64,000 nt of DNA from Nocardia jiangxiensis NBRC 101359 (GTDB taxonomy: Bacteria > Actinomycetota > Actinomycetes > Mycobacteriales > Mycobacteriaceae). Both the position numbers and the translations under genes were made by a program. This document shows, piece by piece, positions 39,655 through 48,146 of the stretch (the stretch's first letter is position 1; each line of letters opens with the position of its first letter). The notes beneath the pieces are model-generated. The model had not been told where the DNA came from. It made no database searches and worked only from the letters and a program-made list of their open reading frames with translations. Where the stretch lies: the NCBI RefSeq assembly GCF_000308615.1, contig NZ_BAGB01000010.1, positions 36,620-100,619 on the forward strand. The letters run 5' to 3'.

Positions 39655-40329
39655 TCAGATGCGTTCGGTCTCCGAGACTTCCTGGTCGGGCGGCAGGACG
39701 CCGGTGACCAGGAAGACCACGCGGCGGCCGATCTCGACGGCGTGGTCGGCGAAGCGCTCGTAGTAGCGGCCCAGCAGCGTCACATCGACCGCGGCCGCGA
39801 CGCCGTGCTTCCATTCGCGGTCCATCAGCAGGGAGAACAGGTGGCGATGGAGATCGTCCATCGCCTCGTCCTCTTCGTTCAGCAGCGCGGCGCGCTCGGG
39901 ATCGCGGGATTCGAGCACCTCCTTGGCTGCGGCGCCCATACTCACCGCGATCCGGCCCATCTCGGCGAAGTAGCCGTTGACGGCCTCGGGCAGCGCGTGG
40001 TTGGGATGACGTCGACGGGCGACCTTGGCCACGTGCAACGCCAGCGCGCCCATGCGATTCACATCGGCGACGATCTGGATGGCGCTGACGACCTGGCGCA
40101 GATCACCCGCGACCGGGGCCTGTAGGGCCAGCAGGGCGAACGCACGCTCCTCGGCGAGCGTGATCATCTCGGCGATCCGGTCGGATTCGGTGATCACCTG
40201 TTCCGCGAGTGCGAGATCCGCCTGCAGGAGCGACTGTGTCGCCCTGTCCATGGCCGAACCCGCCATACCGGCCATTTCTCCCAGCATGGTGGCGAGTTCG
40301 CCCATTTGCTCGTTGTAGATGACACGCAT
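39655..40329 (-). CDS. phoU: Phosphate signalling protein PhoU
   Basis: A 224-residue all-helical protein of two PhoU repeats, each with metal-binding clusters ([20 protein letters not shown] and [18 protein letters not shown]). It restrains phosphate uptake and two-component signalling. I chose the ATG at 40329 because TAATGT lies exactly 7 nt upstream with no Shine-Dalgarno, a leaderless pattern. The frame is open 12 codons further upstream. It converges on the pst operon, as in mycobacteria (phoY2). Confidence 0.93.
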   Translation of the reverse strand: MRVIYNEQMGELATMLGEMAGMAGSAMDRATQSLLQADLALAEQVITESDRIAEMITLAEERAFALLALQAPVAGDLRQVVSAIQIVADVNRMGALALHVAKVARRRHPNHALPEAVNGYFAEMGRIAVSMGAAAKEVLESRDPERAALLNEEDEAMDDLHRHLFSLLMDREWKHGVAAAVDVTLLGRYYERFADHAVEIGRRVVFLVTGVLPPDQEVSETERI

Positions 40330-40336
40330 GGAACGA

Positions 40337-40342
40337 ACATTA
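40337..40342 (-). promoter_or_regulatory. phoU: -10 hexamer TAATGT for leaderless phoU
   Basis: TAATGT on the minus strand is followed by TCGTTCC and the ATG at 40329. Confidence 0.5.
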
Positions 40343-40429
40343 GCTCTCGGCGCTGACCAAGTCACGAACTACGGATGAACCACTGGTGCTTCCGCCTGTG
40401 CACAACATCTGTGCAGGTGGCAGCGCATC

Positions 40430-42535
40430 TCAGCGGCAGTTGTCGTCCGCGGCGTTGACGTGTTCGAGATCGCTGGGAAGTGTGACCGAATTCGCTTGAC
40501 CGGCACTGTCCGGCGGGGCCGAGGCGATGGTCGGCAGGGGAGTGCCGAACGTCGGCGGGTTGCGCACCACGCCGGTGAAATTCTTGCCGAGCGCGACCTG
40601 CACGATACTGCCCAGATCCGAGGTGACCTGCAGTTTCGCCCCCGGAAGCGCCGCGGCGACGGTCGCGGCCTCGTCTCGGTGACCGCTCGAATAGCGCACC
40701 AGAGTCGAGGACAACATCCCCGCGGGGTAGGTGTCGACGCTGTAGATCTGGAAACCCGGGGCGGCCAGTTTCGTGGCGGTCGAGCTCGCGGCGCCCGAAA
40801 CGCCCGAGGCATTGGAGACCTGCACCGATACCGTCGTCGGGTCGACCGCGGTGGGCTGCGGCGGCGCCGGTGCCGCCGAGGTGGGCGCGGAATCGGCCGT
40901 GTGTTGCTCGCCCGGCAGCGGTTCGTCGTCGATGATGGCGTGGAAGATCGCCTTGATATCCGATTCGCGCGGGATCTCGTTGCCGTAGGACGTGGTGCCG
41001 GCGGTCGGCACGGTCAGGAAGGTGATCGCACCGGCCGCCACCTTCTGCAGCGATCGGCCCAGCATCAGCAGATCCTTGGTGTCCACGTTGTCCATGAAGG
41101 CGTGTGCGGTGAACGCCGCGATGAATCCGTTCAACTTGACCGGATCGAACAGCACCCGATTCGACAGCGCGCTGCGCAGCAGGGACGACATGAACAGCTG
41201 CTGGCGGTGGATGCGGTCGTAGTCGCTGCGTTCCTCGCCGACGACGTGTCGGGCGCGCACATAGTCCAGCGCGGTGACGCCGTTGATGAGCTGGCGGCCG
41301 GGGTTGGCCAGCACCGTGCCCAGTTCGCCGTCCACGATCGGCGTCGCGGTGCACACCTGGACGCCGCCGACGGTGTCGACCATCGATTCGAATCCGGCGA
41401 AGTCGAGTCCGACGAAGTGGTTGATCTTCAGCCCGGACAACTTCTGGATCACCTTGATCAGACATTTGGGCCCGCCGAGGGCGTAGACGCCGTTGAGCTT
41501 GTCGCCCATCGCGGAGGGATAGTCGGTGTCGGTGTATTTCGCCCGATCGTTGTCCCAGCCTGCGCAGACCGGGCGGGTGACGTCGAGGTCGCGCGGAAAC
41601 GACACCACGACAACGCGTTTGCGGCTCGCCGGGATGTTCACCAGCATGACCGTGTCCGAGCGCGCGCCCTCGACGTCGGTGGTGGTGCCCGCGCCGAGAG
41701 TGCTGTCGGCGCCCGCCCGCGAATCGGTGCCCGCGATCAGGAAATTCTCATCGCCCAGCTGACCGACCGGATCCACGATGTCGTGCGATCCGACGTCCAG
41801 CGCCTGCACCTTGGCGAAGCCCTTGTCGGTGGCGCGCAGGTAGTTCCAGCCGGCGCCGGTCAGTACGAGACTGGCCACCGCGGCCAGCGCGGTGATCGTG
41901 CGTCCGGCGATGCGCAGCCGTCGGCCGCGCGCGCCGCGCAGGTTGCTGGTTCGCCGAAGCTGTGGAAATGGTCTTCTGCCAGAGAATTTCGCTGCCGCGG
42001 CGGGTTCGGTCCGGTCCGGATCCGGTGTGTCGTCGGATTGCGTTCCGGCGGAGGGATTCCCGGTGTGCTGCCCTGGGACGATGAGCAGATCCCGGGTGGA
42101 ATCCGAGGGCTCCCGGGCGAATTCCTCTGCCGCGGTACCGTCCCCGACACTGGGATCTGCATCCGTGTGCGCTGCACCGGCGTTGCAGAACTCTGGTGGT
42201 GTACTCGGCTGTACGTCAGTCGAATTGCCGGAGTCGGGAGGCCGACTCGACAGCGTCTCGCCTGAGCTGCCCGGGCCGGGCCGGGTATCGGAGTCCGCGT
42301 CCGCCGACTCGTCCACCGGGGGCTCGTCCGCGACGGCGGGGCCGGTGGCATTCCGATCCGGCTCGCGAGGACCGGCCGATCCCGCCGGATTCGGCAAATA
42401 TGCCGCATACCAGGTCCCGGCGGTGCCCCGGGAACCGCACGAGCGGCCGACCGCATCTTCCACCGCACCGGGCCGCTCCCATGGAGCACGCCCGACCGGG
42501 TGCGGCGGTTCTCCGCCCTGATCGTCGTCGCCCAT
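40430..42535 (-). CDS. LytR-CpsA-Psr family protein with C-terminal LytR_C domain
   Basis: A 701-residue cell-envelope ligase-type protein, corresponding to Rv0822c. A roughly 230-residue disordered, Pro/Ser/Asp-rich cytoplasmic N-terminus is followed by a membrane helix (ITALAAVASLVLTGAGW). The LCP catalytic domain has conserved NFLIAGTDSRAG, RSDTVMLVNI, SFPRDLDV and YVRARHVVGEERSDYDRIHRQQ. The C-terminal LytR_C domain ends before NCR. LCP proteins link arabinogalactan to peptidoglycan in this order. Its N-terminus is longer than in most relatives. Confidence 0.9.
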   Translation of the reverse strand: MGDDDQGGEPPHPVGRAPWERPGAVEDAVGRSCGSRGTAGTWYAAYLPNPAGSAGPREPDRNATGPAVADEPPVDESADADSDTRPGPGSSGETLSSRPPDSGNSTDVQPSTPPEFCNAGAAHTDADPSVGDGTAAEEFAREPSDSTRDLLIVPGQHTGNPSAGTQSDDTPDPDRTEPAAAAKFSGRRPFPQLRRTSNLRGARGRRLRIAGRTITALAAVASLVLTGAGWNYLRATDKGFAKVQALDVGSHDIVDPVGQLGDENFLIAGTDSRAGADSTLGAGTTTDVEGARSDTVMLVNIPASRKRVVVVSFPRDLDVTRPVCAGWDNDRAKYTDTDYPSAMGDKLNGVYALGGPKCLIKVIQKLSGLKINHFVGLDFAGFESMVDTVGGVQVCTATPIVDGELGTVLANPGRQLINGVTALDYVRARHVVGEERSDYDRIHRQQLFMSSLLRSALSNRVLFDPVKLNGFIAAFTAHAFMDNVDTKDLLMLGRSLQKVAAGAITFLTVPTAGTTSYGNEIPRESDIKAIFHAIIDDEPLPGEQHTADSAPTSAAPAPPQPTAVDPTTVSVQVSNASGVSGAASSTATKLAAPGFQIYSVDTYPAGMLSSTLVRYSSGHRDEAATVAAALPGAKLQVTSDLGSIVQVALGKNFTGVVRNPPTFGTPLPTIASAPPDSAGQANSVTLPSDLEHVNAADDNCR

Positions 42536-42694
42536 CAACGAACCTCACCTCGCCTAGTGCCGAAGATGGAACCGCGCCGAGAGCAAAATCGTGTCGATGA
42601 TAGTGACCGCGATCGGAGAAATAGCTGAACGCAGCCGTTTCGGGCGTGTACGCAGCCGAGGTGAGGGGATTCGGCGGCGGAAAGGCGGACTCGC

Positions 42695-43852
42695 TCAGCC
42701 CCCGCTGTGCATCACGTCGGCGGCCTGCGGGACGGTGTCGTCCTCGGGGTCCTCGAGCCAGCCGTCGGGGAGCGAGACCTTGGCCTGGGGTGAGCCCTGG
42801 CGGCCGCGGGGGCCGGTGGCGGCCTCGGTCGGGAAGGGCGCCGCGGGGTCGAGTTGGGCGGTCAGCTCGCGGATCTGGTCGAGGCTCGAGACGGTGGCGA
42901 ATTTCCGGCGAAGTTCGGAGCCGACCGGGAAGCCCATGAAATACCAGGCCATATGTTTGCGGATATCGCGCATGGCCTTGTCGTGGCCGTCGTGTTCGAC
43001 GAGAAGTTCGGCATGCCGGATCAGGATCTTTCCGACGCGGCCGAGTGCCGGGCCCTCGGGCACGGGTTCGCCGCGCAGTGCGGCGGACAGCTCGGCGAAC
43101 AGCCAGGGGCGGCCGAGGCAGCCGCGGCCGACAACGACTCCGTCGCAACCGGTTTCGGCCATCATGCGCAGGGCGTCGTCGGCGGTGAAGATATCGCCGT
43201 TGCCGAGCACCGGGATGGTGGTGACGGTTTCCTTCAGCCGCGTGATGGCACTCCAGTCGGCCTTGCCCGAGTACAGCTGGGCCGCCGTGCGCGCGTGCAG
43301 CGACACTGCGGCGGCGCCCTCGGCCTCGGCGATGCGGCCGGTGTCCAGATAGGTGTGATGATCCTCATCGATGCCGACGCGGAATTTGAACGTCACCGGA
43401 ACCTCGCCCGCGGCGGCGACCATCTCCCGCACGATGTTCGCGAACAGCCGCCGCTTGTACGGCAGCGCCGATCCGCCACCGAGCCGGGTGACCTTGCGCA
43501 CCGGGCAGCCCAGATTCATATCGATGTGATCGGCCCAGCCCTCGCCGACGATGATCCGCACCGCCTCGCCGAGGGTTTTCGGATCCACCCCGTACAGCTG
43601 CATCGAGCGGGGACTCTCGTCCGGCCCGAACGCCATCATGTGCAGGGTCTTCTCGTTGCGTTCGACCACCGCACGCGCGGTGATCATCTCGCACACGTAG
43701 ATCGCGGTGGAACTGCCGAACTCCCGGCACAGCGTGCGGAACGCGACATTGGTGATCCCGGCCATCGGCGCGAGCACGACCGGCGGATCGACCGCGTAGG
43801 GACCGATCCGCAGCTGGGGCCTGGCCTCGATCACCGCAGTCATGGATTCCAT
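42695..43852 (-). CDS. dus: tRNA dihydrouridine synthase (DusB type)
   Basis: A 385-residue FMN enzyme that reduces uridine in the tRNA D-loop. The TIM barrel starts VVLAPMAGITNVAFRTLCREF. The catalytic Cys is in DMNLGCPVRKVTRLGGGSALP. FMN/phosphate sites include LGNGDIF and VVGRGCLGRPWLF. A C-terminal helical domain binds tRNA. Starts at 43852 (MESMTAV) or 43843 (MTAVIEA) are both plausible. Same orientation as, but terminated from, desA1. Confidence 0.93.
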   Translation of the reverse strand: MESMTAVIEARPQLRIGPYAVDPPVVLAPMAGITNVAFRTLCREFGSSTAIYVCEMITARAVVERNEKTLHMMAFGPDESPRSMQLYGVDPKTLGEAVRIIVGEGWADHIDMNLGCPVRKVTRLGGGSALPYKRRLFANIVREMVAAAGEVPVTFKFRVGIDEDHHTYLDTGRIAEAEGAAAVSLHARTAAQLYSGKADWSAITRLKETVTTIPVLGNGDIFTADDALRMMAETGCDGVVVGRGCLGRPWLFAELSAALRGEPVPEGPALGRVGKILIRHAELLVEHDGHDKAMRDIRKHMAWYFMGFPVGSELRRKFATVSSLDQIRELTAQLDPAAPFPTEAATGPRGRQGSPQAKVSLPDGWLEDPEDDTVPQAADVMHSGG

Positions 43853-43918
43853 TCTCGCATTCGCCGCTCAGTGGCCCATATCACGTGGTCAGCGCTGGGT
43901 ACGAAGGGCTGATCGAGA

Positions 43919-43962
43919 ACGGGTCCGGTGGTCTCGATCGTGCGAGAGACCACCGGACCCGT
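43919..43962 (-). terminator. desA1 terminator
   Basis: Perfect 17-bp arms, ACGGGTCCGGTGGTCTC and its complement, with a 10-nt loop, 13 nt past the desA1 stop. There is little T-tract, as is common for high-GC actinomycetes. Confidence 0.7.
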
Positions 43963-43974
43963 TGTCGGATCGGT

Positions 43975-44946
43975 TCAGCTCACGGAGACGGTGGCCAGTT
44001 CGCGTTCGCGCTTGGCCGCCTCGCGGGCGAGCATGCGGTCGCGCTGCTCCTCGAACTTGGTCACATCCTTGGACAGCTTGTCCAGGAAGGTCGCCAGGCG
44101 GTCGCGGGTCTGCTCACCGCGCGCGGTGAAGTCCTCGCGTTCGAAGATCCGCCACTTCTTCAGCACTGGCTGAACGACCTCTTCGAGGTGCTGGCGCAGG
44201 TCGTAGATGCCGTGCTTGGCCATCAGCACACCGTTGCGCCGGAAGTTGGGCATACCCGCGCCGGGCATCTGGAAGTTCTCCAGGATCAGCGCGATCGCGT
44301 CGAGCGCCTGGTCCGGCGCCAGGTCCAGCGCCGCGCCACACATGTTGCGGTAGAAGATCATGTGCAGGTTCTCGTCGGCGGCGACGCGCTGCAGCATGCG
44401 GTCGGCGATCGGATCGTTGCAGACCTTGCCCGTATTGCGGTGTGACACACGGGTTGCCAGCTCCTGGAAGGTCACATACGCGACCGAGTGCAGGAATCCG
44501 GCGTCGACCTCTGTGGGAGAGGCGAATCCGTTGGTCATGTGGATCATCCGGGCCTGTTCCAGGGCGACGGGGTCGACGCCGCGGGTGACGACGAGGTAGT
44601 CGCGGATGACGATGCCGTGGCGGTTCTCTTCGGCGGTCCAGCGGCCGACCCAGGTGCCCCAGGCGCCGTCCTGGGAGAAGTTCTCGGCGATTTCGCGGTG
44701 GTAGGAGGGGAGGTTGTCCTCGGTGAGCAGGTTGGTGATCATCGCCGCCTTGGCGACCTCACCGAGAGTGGACTGCGACGGATCCCAGTCCTGTCCGCCC
44801 ATCGCCGCGAAGTTTCGGCCTTCGTCCCACGGCACGTAGTCGTGTGGGTGCCACTCCTTGGCCATGGAGAGGTGACGGTTGACGTTCTCTTCGGCAACCG
44901 GCTCCAACTCCGTGAGCAGCTCGAGTTGAGTCAGATCCCTTGCCAT
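43975..44946 (-). CDS. desA1: Acyl-ACP desaturase DesA1-type
   Basis: A 323-residue soluble di-iron desaturase, corresponding to Rv0824c and connected with mycolic-acid precursor desaturation in mycobacteria. Iron-ligand motifs are present: EDNLPSYH near residue 78, EENRHG near 108, and DENLH near 190. The C-terminal part has charged helices (EEQRDRMLAREAAKRERE). A ribosome-binding site GAAGGGCG precedes ATG 44946. An operator-like dyad lies about 90 nt upstream. Confidence 0.94.
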   Translation of the reverse strand: MARDLTQLELLTELEPVAEENVNRHLSMAKEWHPHDYVPWDEGRNFAAMGGQDWDPSQSTLGEVAKAAMITNLLTEDNLPSYHREIAENFSQDGAWGTWVGRWTAEENRHGIVIRDYLVVTRGVDPVALEQARMIHMTNGFASPTEVDAGFLHSVAYVTFQELATRVSHRNTGKVCNDPIADRMLQRVAADENLHMIFYRNMCGAALDLAPDQALDAIALILENFQMPGAGMPNFRRNGVLMAKHGIYDLRQHLEEVVQPVLKKWRIFEREDFTARGEQTRDRLATFLDKLSKDVTKFEEQRDRMLAREAAKRERELATVSVS

Positions 44947-45034
44947 ACTTACGCCCTTCGGTCTTGTCCTGCCATCGTGCTAGTCGCCCCACTGGTCCAT
45001 CGGCCTCGCGGCCCTGGCACTGCGGCCCATACCT

Positions 45035-45046
45035 TACGGCACCGTA
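45035..45046. promoter_or_regulatory. Operator-like dyad TACGGCACCGTA at the desA1 promoter
   Basis: 5-bp arms TACGG/CCGTA around CA. On the minus strand it overlaps TAAGGT (a possible -10, 45031-45036) that has TTTCGC 18 nt upstream. A TetR-type fatty-acid or mycolate regulator could bind here; which one is not visible. Confidence 0.4.
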
Positions 45047-45358
45047 GGTGTGATGCGAAACGCATCGGACGGGGTTTGCCATCAGGTGATGGACCCCGCG
45101 GGTCCCCGATTGTGAGCTGGCACAACGTGGGAGCCGACGTCTCCGAGTGTAGGCGGAGCGGAGCCGTCGTGGGGATCATCGCTTCGGGCGGCGGTCTTGT
45201 TAGCCCGCATGGTTGCCGGTACGTGCCTGAGGTTCGGCGAGCGTGTCGTCGGTCGGCGCTCGTTCGAGGTCCTCGAGTGAAGTGAATATTAGCCACAGAA
45301 TCGCTCCTGTGGCGGATAAGTCGCGGCCACAGTGCATCTCGTCACAGATGCGAAAGAT

Positions 45359-45382
45359 CCGCCGGAGCGTGTGCTCCGGCGG
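45359..45382 (-). terminator. tRNA-Lys terminator
   Basis: 10-bp perfect stem CCGCCGGAGC/GCTCCGGCGG with tetraloop GTGT, 7 nt downstream of the tRNA and followed on the minus strand by ATCTTTC. Confidence 0.7.
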
Positions 45383-45389
45383 ACCCGAG

Positions 45390-45462
45390 TGCCCCCACCA
45401 GGGCTCGAACCTGGGACCTGCGGATTAAAAGTCCGTAGCTCTACCAACTGAGCTATAGGGGC
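45390..45462 (-). tRNA. tRNA-Lys (anticodon TTT)
   Basis: 73 nt, cloverleaf complete. Acceptor GCCCCTA pairs with TGGGGGC (one G-T pair), anticodon loop CTTTTAA, T-arm GGTTCGAGCCC, discriminator A. CCA is not encoded. Confidence 0.96.
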
Positions 45463-46376
45463 GCGGGTGGCAAGTCTAATGTGCGGCTCGCGGAAGTGGT
45501 AACCGGTATCCGTCTCGGGTGTCCGATCGGATGATCTGCGCTGGTCGGCACGGGTTGCCGGCGGTTCCGCGGCCGGTGTCCGCAAATCTGCGCCGGCGCC
45601 GGCCCGCCCGACGGGGTCGTCGATCGGGCTCCGGCGGCGCACCCGCGCGGCCCGGTTCGCGCTCGGACGGGTTTCGCGATGTGGGGGGTAATCCCGTTGA
45701 CTTCCAATTTGTTTCAGCGGAGAAGTGTGTAAATATCAACCAATCACGGTGCGTGGCAAGGAAATTGGTAGTGGAGGTGCGAGTGTCGAGGGATCGGCCC
45801 GACAGGCGGCCCGCCGATGGGGTGGCGCATTCGGCCGGAGGTGGTGTGCGGCCGCCGGGGTGTGGCGGTGGCGAACTGTGCTGTGGGATGGTGGAATTCG
45901 CGAAAGGAACAGCGCGAGAAAATGGTAACCGAAGATTTGCCGCAAACTTCGGAAAGCGGATTTGGCGAACTGACTTTCCGGTAGATGCTCCGATCGACAT
46001 CGATACGGAGTACGGTGACCTGTCGGTGAATTCCGAAAGAACCGGCTGCGCCCGGTGGGAGGGGATTCCGCCTATGGATGATGAGCCCGCTTGCGTCGCG
46101 ACTGGCCCTGCCGTTCGCGGCGCCCTGGAGATTCCGTCGCAGGAGGCAGATCCGAGAGGACCATTACGCCGGGTGCGCACCCCCTGCGGCGCACCCGGGC
46201 GCGGAGAACTATACCAGCCGGTGTGTTTCAGGTTTTCCCGCGACTTTTCGTACTCAGAGTTTGAAAAACCGGGCAGTAGCCCGAATCTCGGTATTAAAAA
46301 ATCTCATAACTCGCATCGAGGACTGTTCCCCAATGGGAGTCCTGCGGCGGTAAGTAGCTTCGGAGGCGTTTCGAGC
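45463..46376. other. Long intergenic region before the GBL-receptor-like gene
   Basis: 914 bp without a convincing gene. One frame is open throughout but its translation is not protein-like. AT-richer patches lie at about 45695-45790, 45920-46060 and 46230-46330. Short dyads include CGGAAAG/CTTTCCG near 45951-45983 and CCGAAG/CTTCGG just before. It probably holds the promoter and long leader of the TetR gene. Confidence 0.45.
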
Positions 46377-47051
46377 ATGGCACGGCAGCAAGAGCGGGCC
46401 CGCCGGACTCGCGCGGCGATCATCAGGTCGGCCGCGGTGGAATTCGGGAAAAGCGGCTATGCCGCTGCATCGTTGAACCGCATTCTGGAAGGATCCCGCG
46501 CCACCAAGGGCGCGATGTACTTCCACTTCGACTCCAAGGAGGATCTGGCGCGCGCGGTGCTGGACGCCGCGGTCGAACGGTACCGGACCAGCATCGAACG
46601 ATGGCTCGGCAGAACCGATCTCGGCCCCCTCGACATACTGCGGGGGATGCTCGACGAGGTCGCGTTGCGCCTGGACAACGACATCATCATCCAGGCGGAG
46701 TTCCGGCTGATCATCGAACCGGAATTCCATCGCGACGTACAAGCCGGCGGCGGGCGCATCCTCGGCCGCGCCATCCGGATGCTGGCGGTACGCGCGATCG
46801 ATCAGAAGCAGCTGCGCCCGGACGCCGACCCGGACAAGTTCGCCCGCACCCTCACCGCGGCCCTGGCCGGGCAGCGCTACGTCACCGACATGGTCGGCGG
46901 CCCGGTCGACATGCGCATGCGGTTCACCGAGGCGCTGGAGATCATCGTCGAGGCGATGGGGACCGCGGAGTGGTTCGAGGAGTTCCGGGTGGTCGGCTGG
47001 CGGGCCAGTGCACGGCCGGATGACCTCAACGTCGGCTCAGCGAGCCCCTGA
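46377..47051 (+). CDS. TetR regulator of the ScbR/ArpA (gamma-butyrolactone receptor) type
   Basis: A 224-residue regulator whose N-terminal domain, RTRAAIIRSAAVEFGKSGYA then TKGAMYFHFDSKEDLARAV, matches the conserved signature of gamma-butyrolactone receptor homologues more than ordinary TetR proteins. The C-terminal ligand domain is less conserved and no AfsA-type synthase is nearby, so the ligand is open. The ATG follows GGAGG by about 11 nt. In-frame codons upstream (to 45519) are not protein-like. It stands alone, with tRNA genes on both sides. Confidence 0.75.
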   Translation: MARQQERARRTRAAIIRSAAVEFGKSGYAAASLNRILEGSRATKGAMYFHFDSKEDLARAVLDAAVERYRTSIERWLGRTDLGPLDILRGMLDEVALRLDNDIIIQAEFRLIIEPEFHRDVQAGGGRILGRAIRMLAVRAIDQKQLRPDADPDKFARTLTAALAGQRYVTDMVGGPVDMRMRFTEALEIIVEAMGTAEWFEEFRVVGWRASARPDDLNVGSASP

Positions 47052-47142
47052 CCAGGCGATTTGGGTTTCTCGCCGGAGCTGTCATAAGCTATCCCAGCTC
47101 CCAACGGAAGCCGTTGAGGTACGGACCGGAGAGATCCGGCGG

Positions 47143-47215
47143 GCCCCCTTCGTCTAGCGGCCTAGGACGCCGCCCTTTCAAGGCGGTAGCGCGGGTTCGA
47201 ATCCCGTAGGGGGTA
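47143..47215 (+). tRNA. tRNA-Glu (anticodon TTC)
   Basis: 73 nt. Acceptor GCCCCCT with AGGGGGT, anticodon stem CCGCC/GGCGG with loop CTTTCAA, T-arm GGGTTCGAATCCC. First of a Glu-Asp-Phe cluster. Confidence 0.96.
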
Positions 47216-47244
47216 CGGTGGCAACACCGTTGAGAGCAGAGCAA

Positions 47245-47318
47245 GGCCCTGTGGCGCAGTTGGTTAGCGCGCCGCCCTGTCACGGCGGAGGTCGCGGGTT
47301 CGAGTCCCGTCAGGGTCG
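47245..47318 (+). tRNA. tRNA-Asp (anticodon GTC)
   Basis: 74 nt. Acceptor GGCCCTG with CAGGGTC, anticodon stem CCGCC/GGCGG with loop CTGTCAC, T-arm GGGTTCGAGTCCC, discriminator G. Confidence 0.96.
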
Positions 47319-47351
47319 CAAGACTGTATAGGCATTCATGTCGGGTGCCCC

Positions 47352-47425
47352 GGCCAGGTAGCTCAGTTGGTACGAGCGTCCGCCTGAAAAGCGGAAGGTC
47401 GCCGGTTCGATCCCGGCCCTGGCCA
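47352..47425 (+). tRNA. tRNA-Phe (anticodon GAA)
   Basis: 74 nt. Acceptor GGCCAGG with CCTGGCC, anticodon stem TCCGC/GCGGA with loop CTGAAAA, T-arm CCGGTTCGATCCCGG. Followed within 6 nt by dispersed repeat copy D. Confidence 0.95.
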
Positions 47426-47430
47426 CTCCC

Positions 47431-47559
47431 CCGCCTCCCTGCGACTTTTGCGTGTCGTCGGGAGCGCGGGATTTTTTGTTTCGGGGCGGCGGTTCGCGTG
47501 GGATCACCTTTTGGGCATACCTGGTGAGTTACCCATGTCTTGACAGATCAGTTGTTGCG
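47431..47559 (+). repeat. Dispersed intergenic repeat, copy D
   Basis: Begins CCGCCTCCCTGCGACTTTTG, then CGTGTCGTCGGGAGCGCGGG, GGGGCGGCGGT, TTTTGGGCATACCTGGTGAG and TTACCCATG, ending ATCAGTTGTTGCGG. It is closest to copy A, with identical stretches such as GACTTTTGCGTGTCGTCGGG (19 of 20 or better). Confidence 0.75.
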
Positions 47560-47862
47560 GTTGGTTGGGGCTTCGCCTCTTGCCCTCGAGTATCCGGTGA
47601 TGTCGCTGAGTTGGGCGGTGTGGGTGTCGCTGGCGATCAGGTAATGCCTTGTTGGGGATGGCAACAAATTGTGTCGTTGCTGGTTGTTTGTAATTTTGGA
47701 AACTGTTGTTGTGTCATTTATTTCTTGTGTGAGTATTTGGTGAGGTTTTCATTTCGAATGATTCGTCGTGTGGGATTTCACTTTACGGATGATGTTCCGA
47801 GGTGTGGATCTCGTTGCGGGGTGTGGGTGTCGGTGGGGTTGCGGGGGTGGGATCATCGGGGC
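47560..47862. other. T-rich, low-GC strand-asymmetric stretch after the tRNA cluster
   Basis: No gene was recognised. Line 47701-47760 contains 30 T, 15 G, 10 A and 5 C (33% G+C, half T). The preceding 60 bases hold 24 T, 19 G, 11 A and 6 C. This contrasts sharply with the surrounding high-GC genes. Confidence 0.6.
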
Positions 47863-48039
47863 ATGGGTGACTCCGGGTCGGATTGGTTCTACTGCTTGAA
47901 ACATCGTCGGGCCGAGCAGAGCAAACGGTGCTGGTTCGCCGATCGGATGGGGCCCTACCCGGACAAGGCCACCGCCGAGCGAGCCCTGGAGATCGTGCGG
48001 GCCCGCAATGCCCGCGAGGATGCCCGCGACGCCGACTAG
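47863..48039 (+). CDS. Conserved 58-residue actinobacterial protein, function unknown
   Basis: MGDSGSDWFYCLKHRRAEQS onwards, a compact sequence with two Cys (FYCLKH and KRCWFADRMGPYPDKATAERAL). The pattern W-x-Y/F-C-L-K-H with a later G-P-Y-P-x-x-x-x-A is found, as I remember, in many small actinobacterial proteins. The Cys/His set could bind a metal, but this is a guess. ATG 47863 has only a weak purine stretch upstream (GGGGTGGG). It stands 107 nt before the glycosyltransferase gene and may not share its transcript. Confidence 0.65.
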   Translation: MGDSGSDWFYCLKHRRAEQSKRCWFADRMGPYPDKATAERALEIVRARNAREDARDAD

Positions 48040-48146
48040 CTCCGACAATGCAACTCGCGGGTCCGGCCCGCTGAGGTGGTCTGGCGGCGGGACCGCTACG
48101 GTCAGGGGTGTACACACGCGCGCGTGAACGAGCGGGAGGCTGACCC

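Larger units (their letters stand above)
44947..45389. other. Intergenic region upstream of desA1
   Basis: 443 bp. The desA1 promoter/operator occupies 45031-45060. A hairpin CCATCA-GG-TGATGG is at 45079-45092, with GGGGT/ACCCC flanks. The tRNA-Lys terminator is at 45359-45382. No coding potential was recognised. Confidence 0.45.

Noticed and set aside
45519..46376. Continuous frame upstream of the TetR gene that would make a 510-residue protein
   Set aside because: Translation lacks any fold-like pattern, and the HTH domain with a ribosome-binding site begins at 46377.
47143..47862. tRNA-associated integrative element
   Set aside because: No integrase, no excisionase and no repeated tRNA 3' end were seen; only the odd base composition remains.
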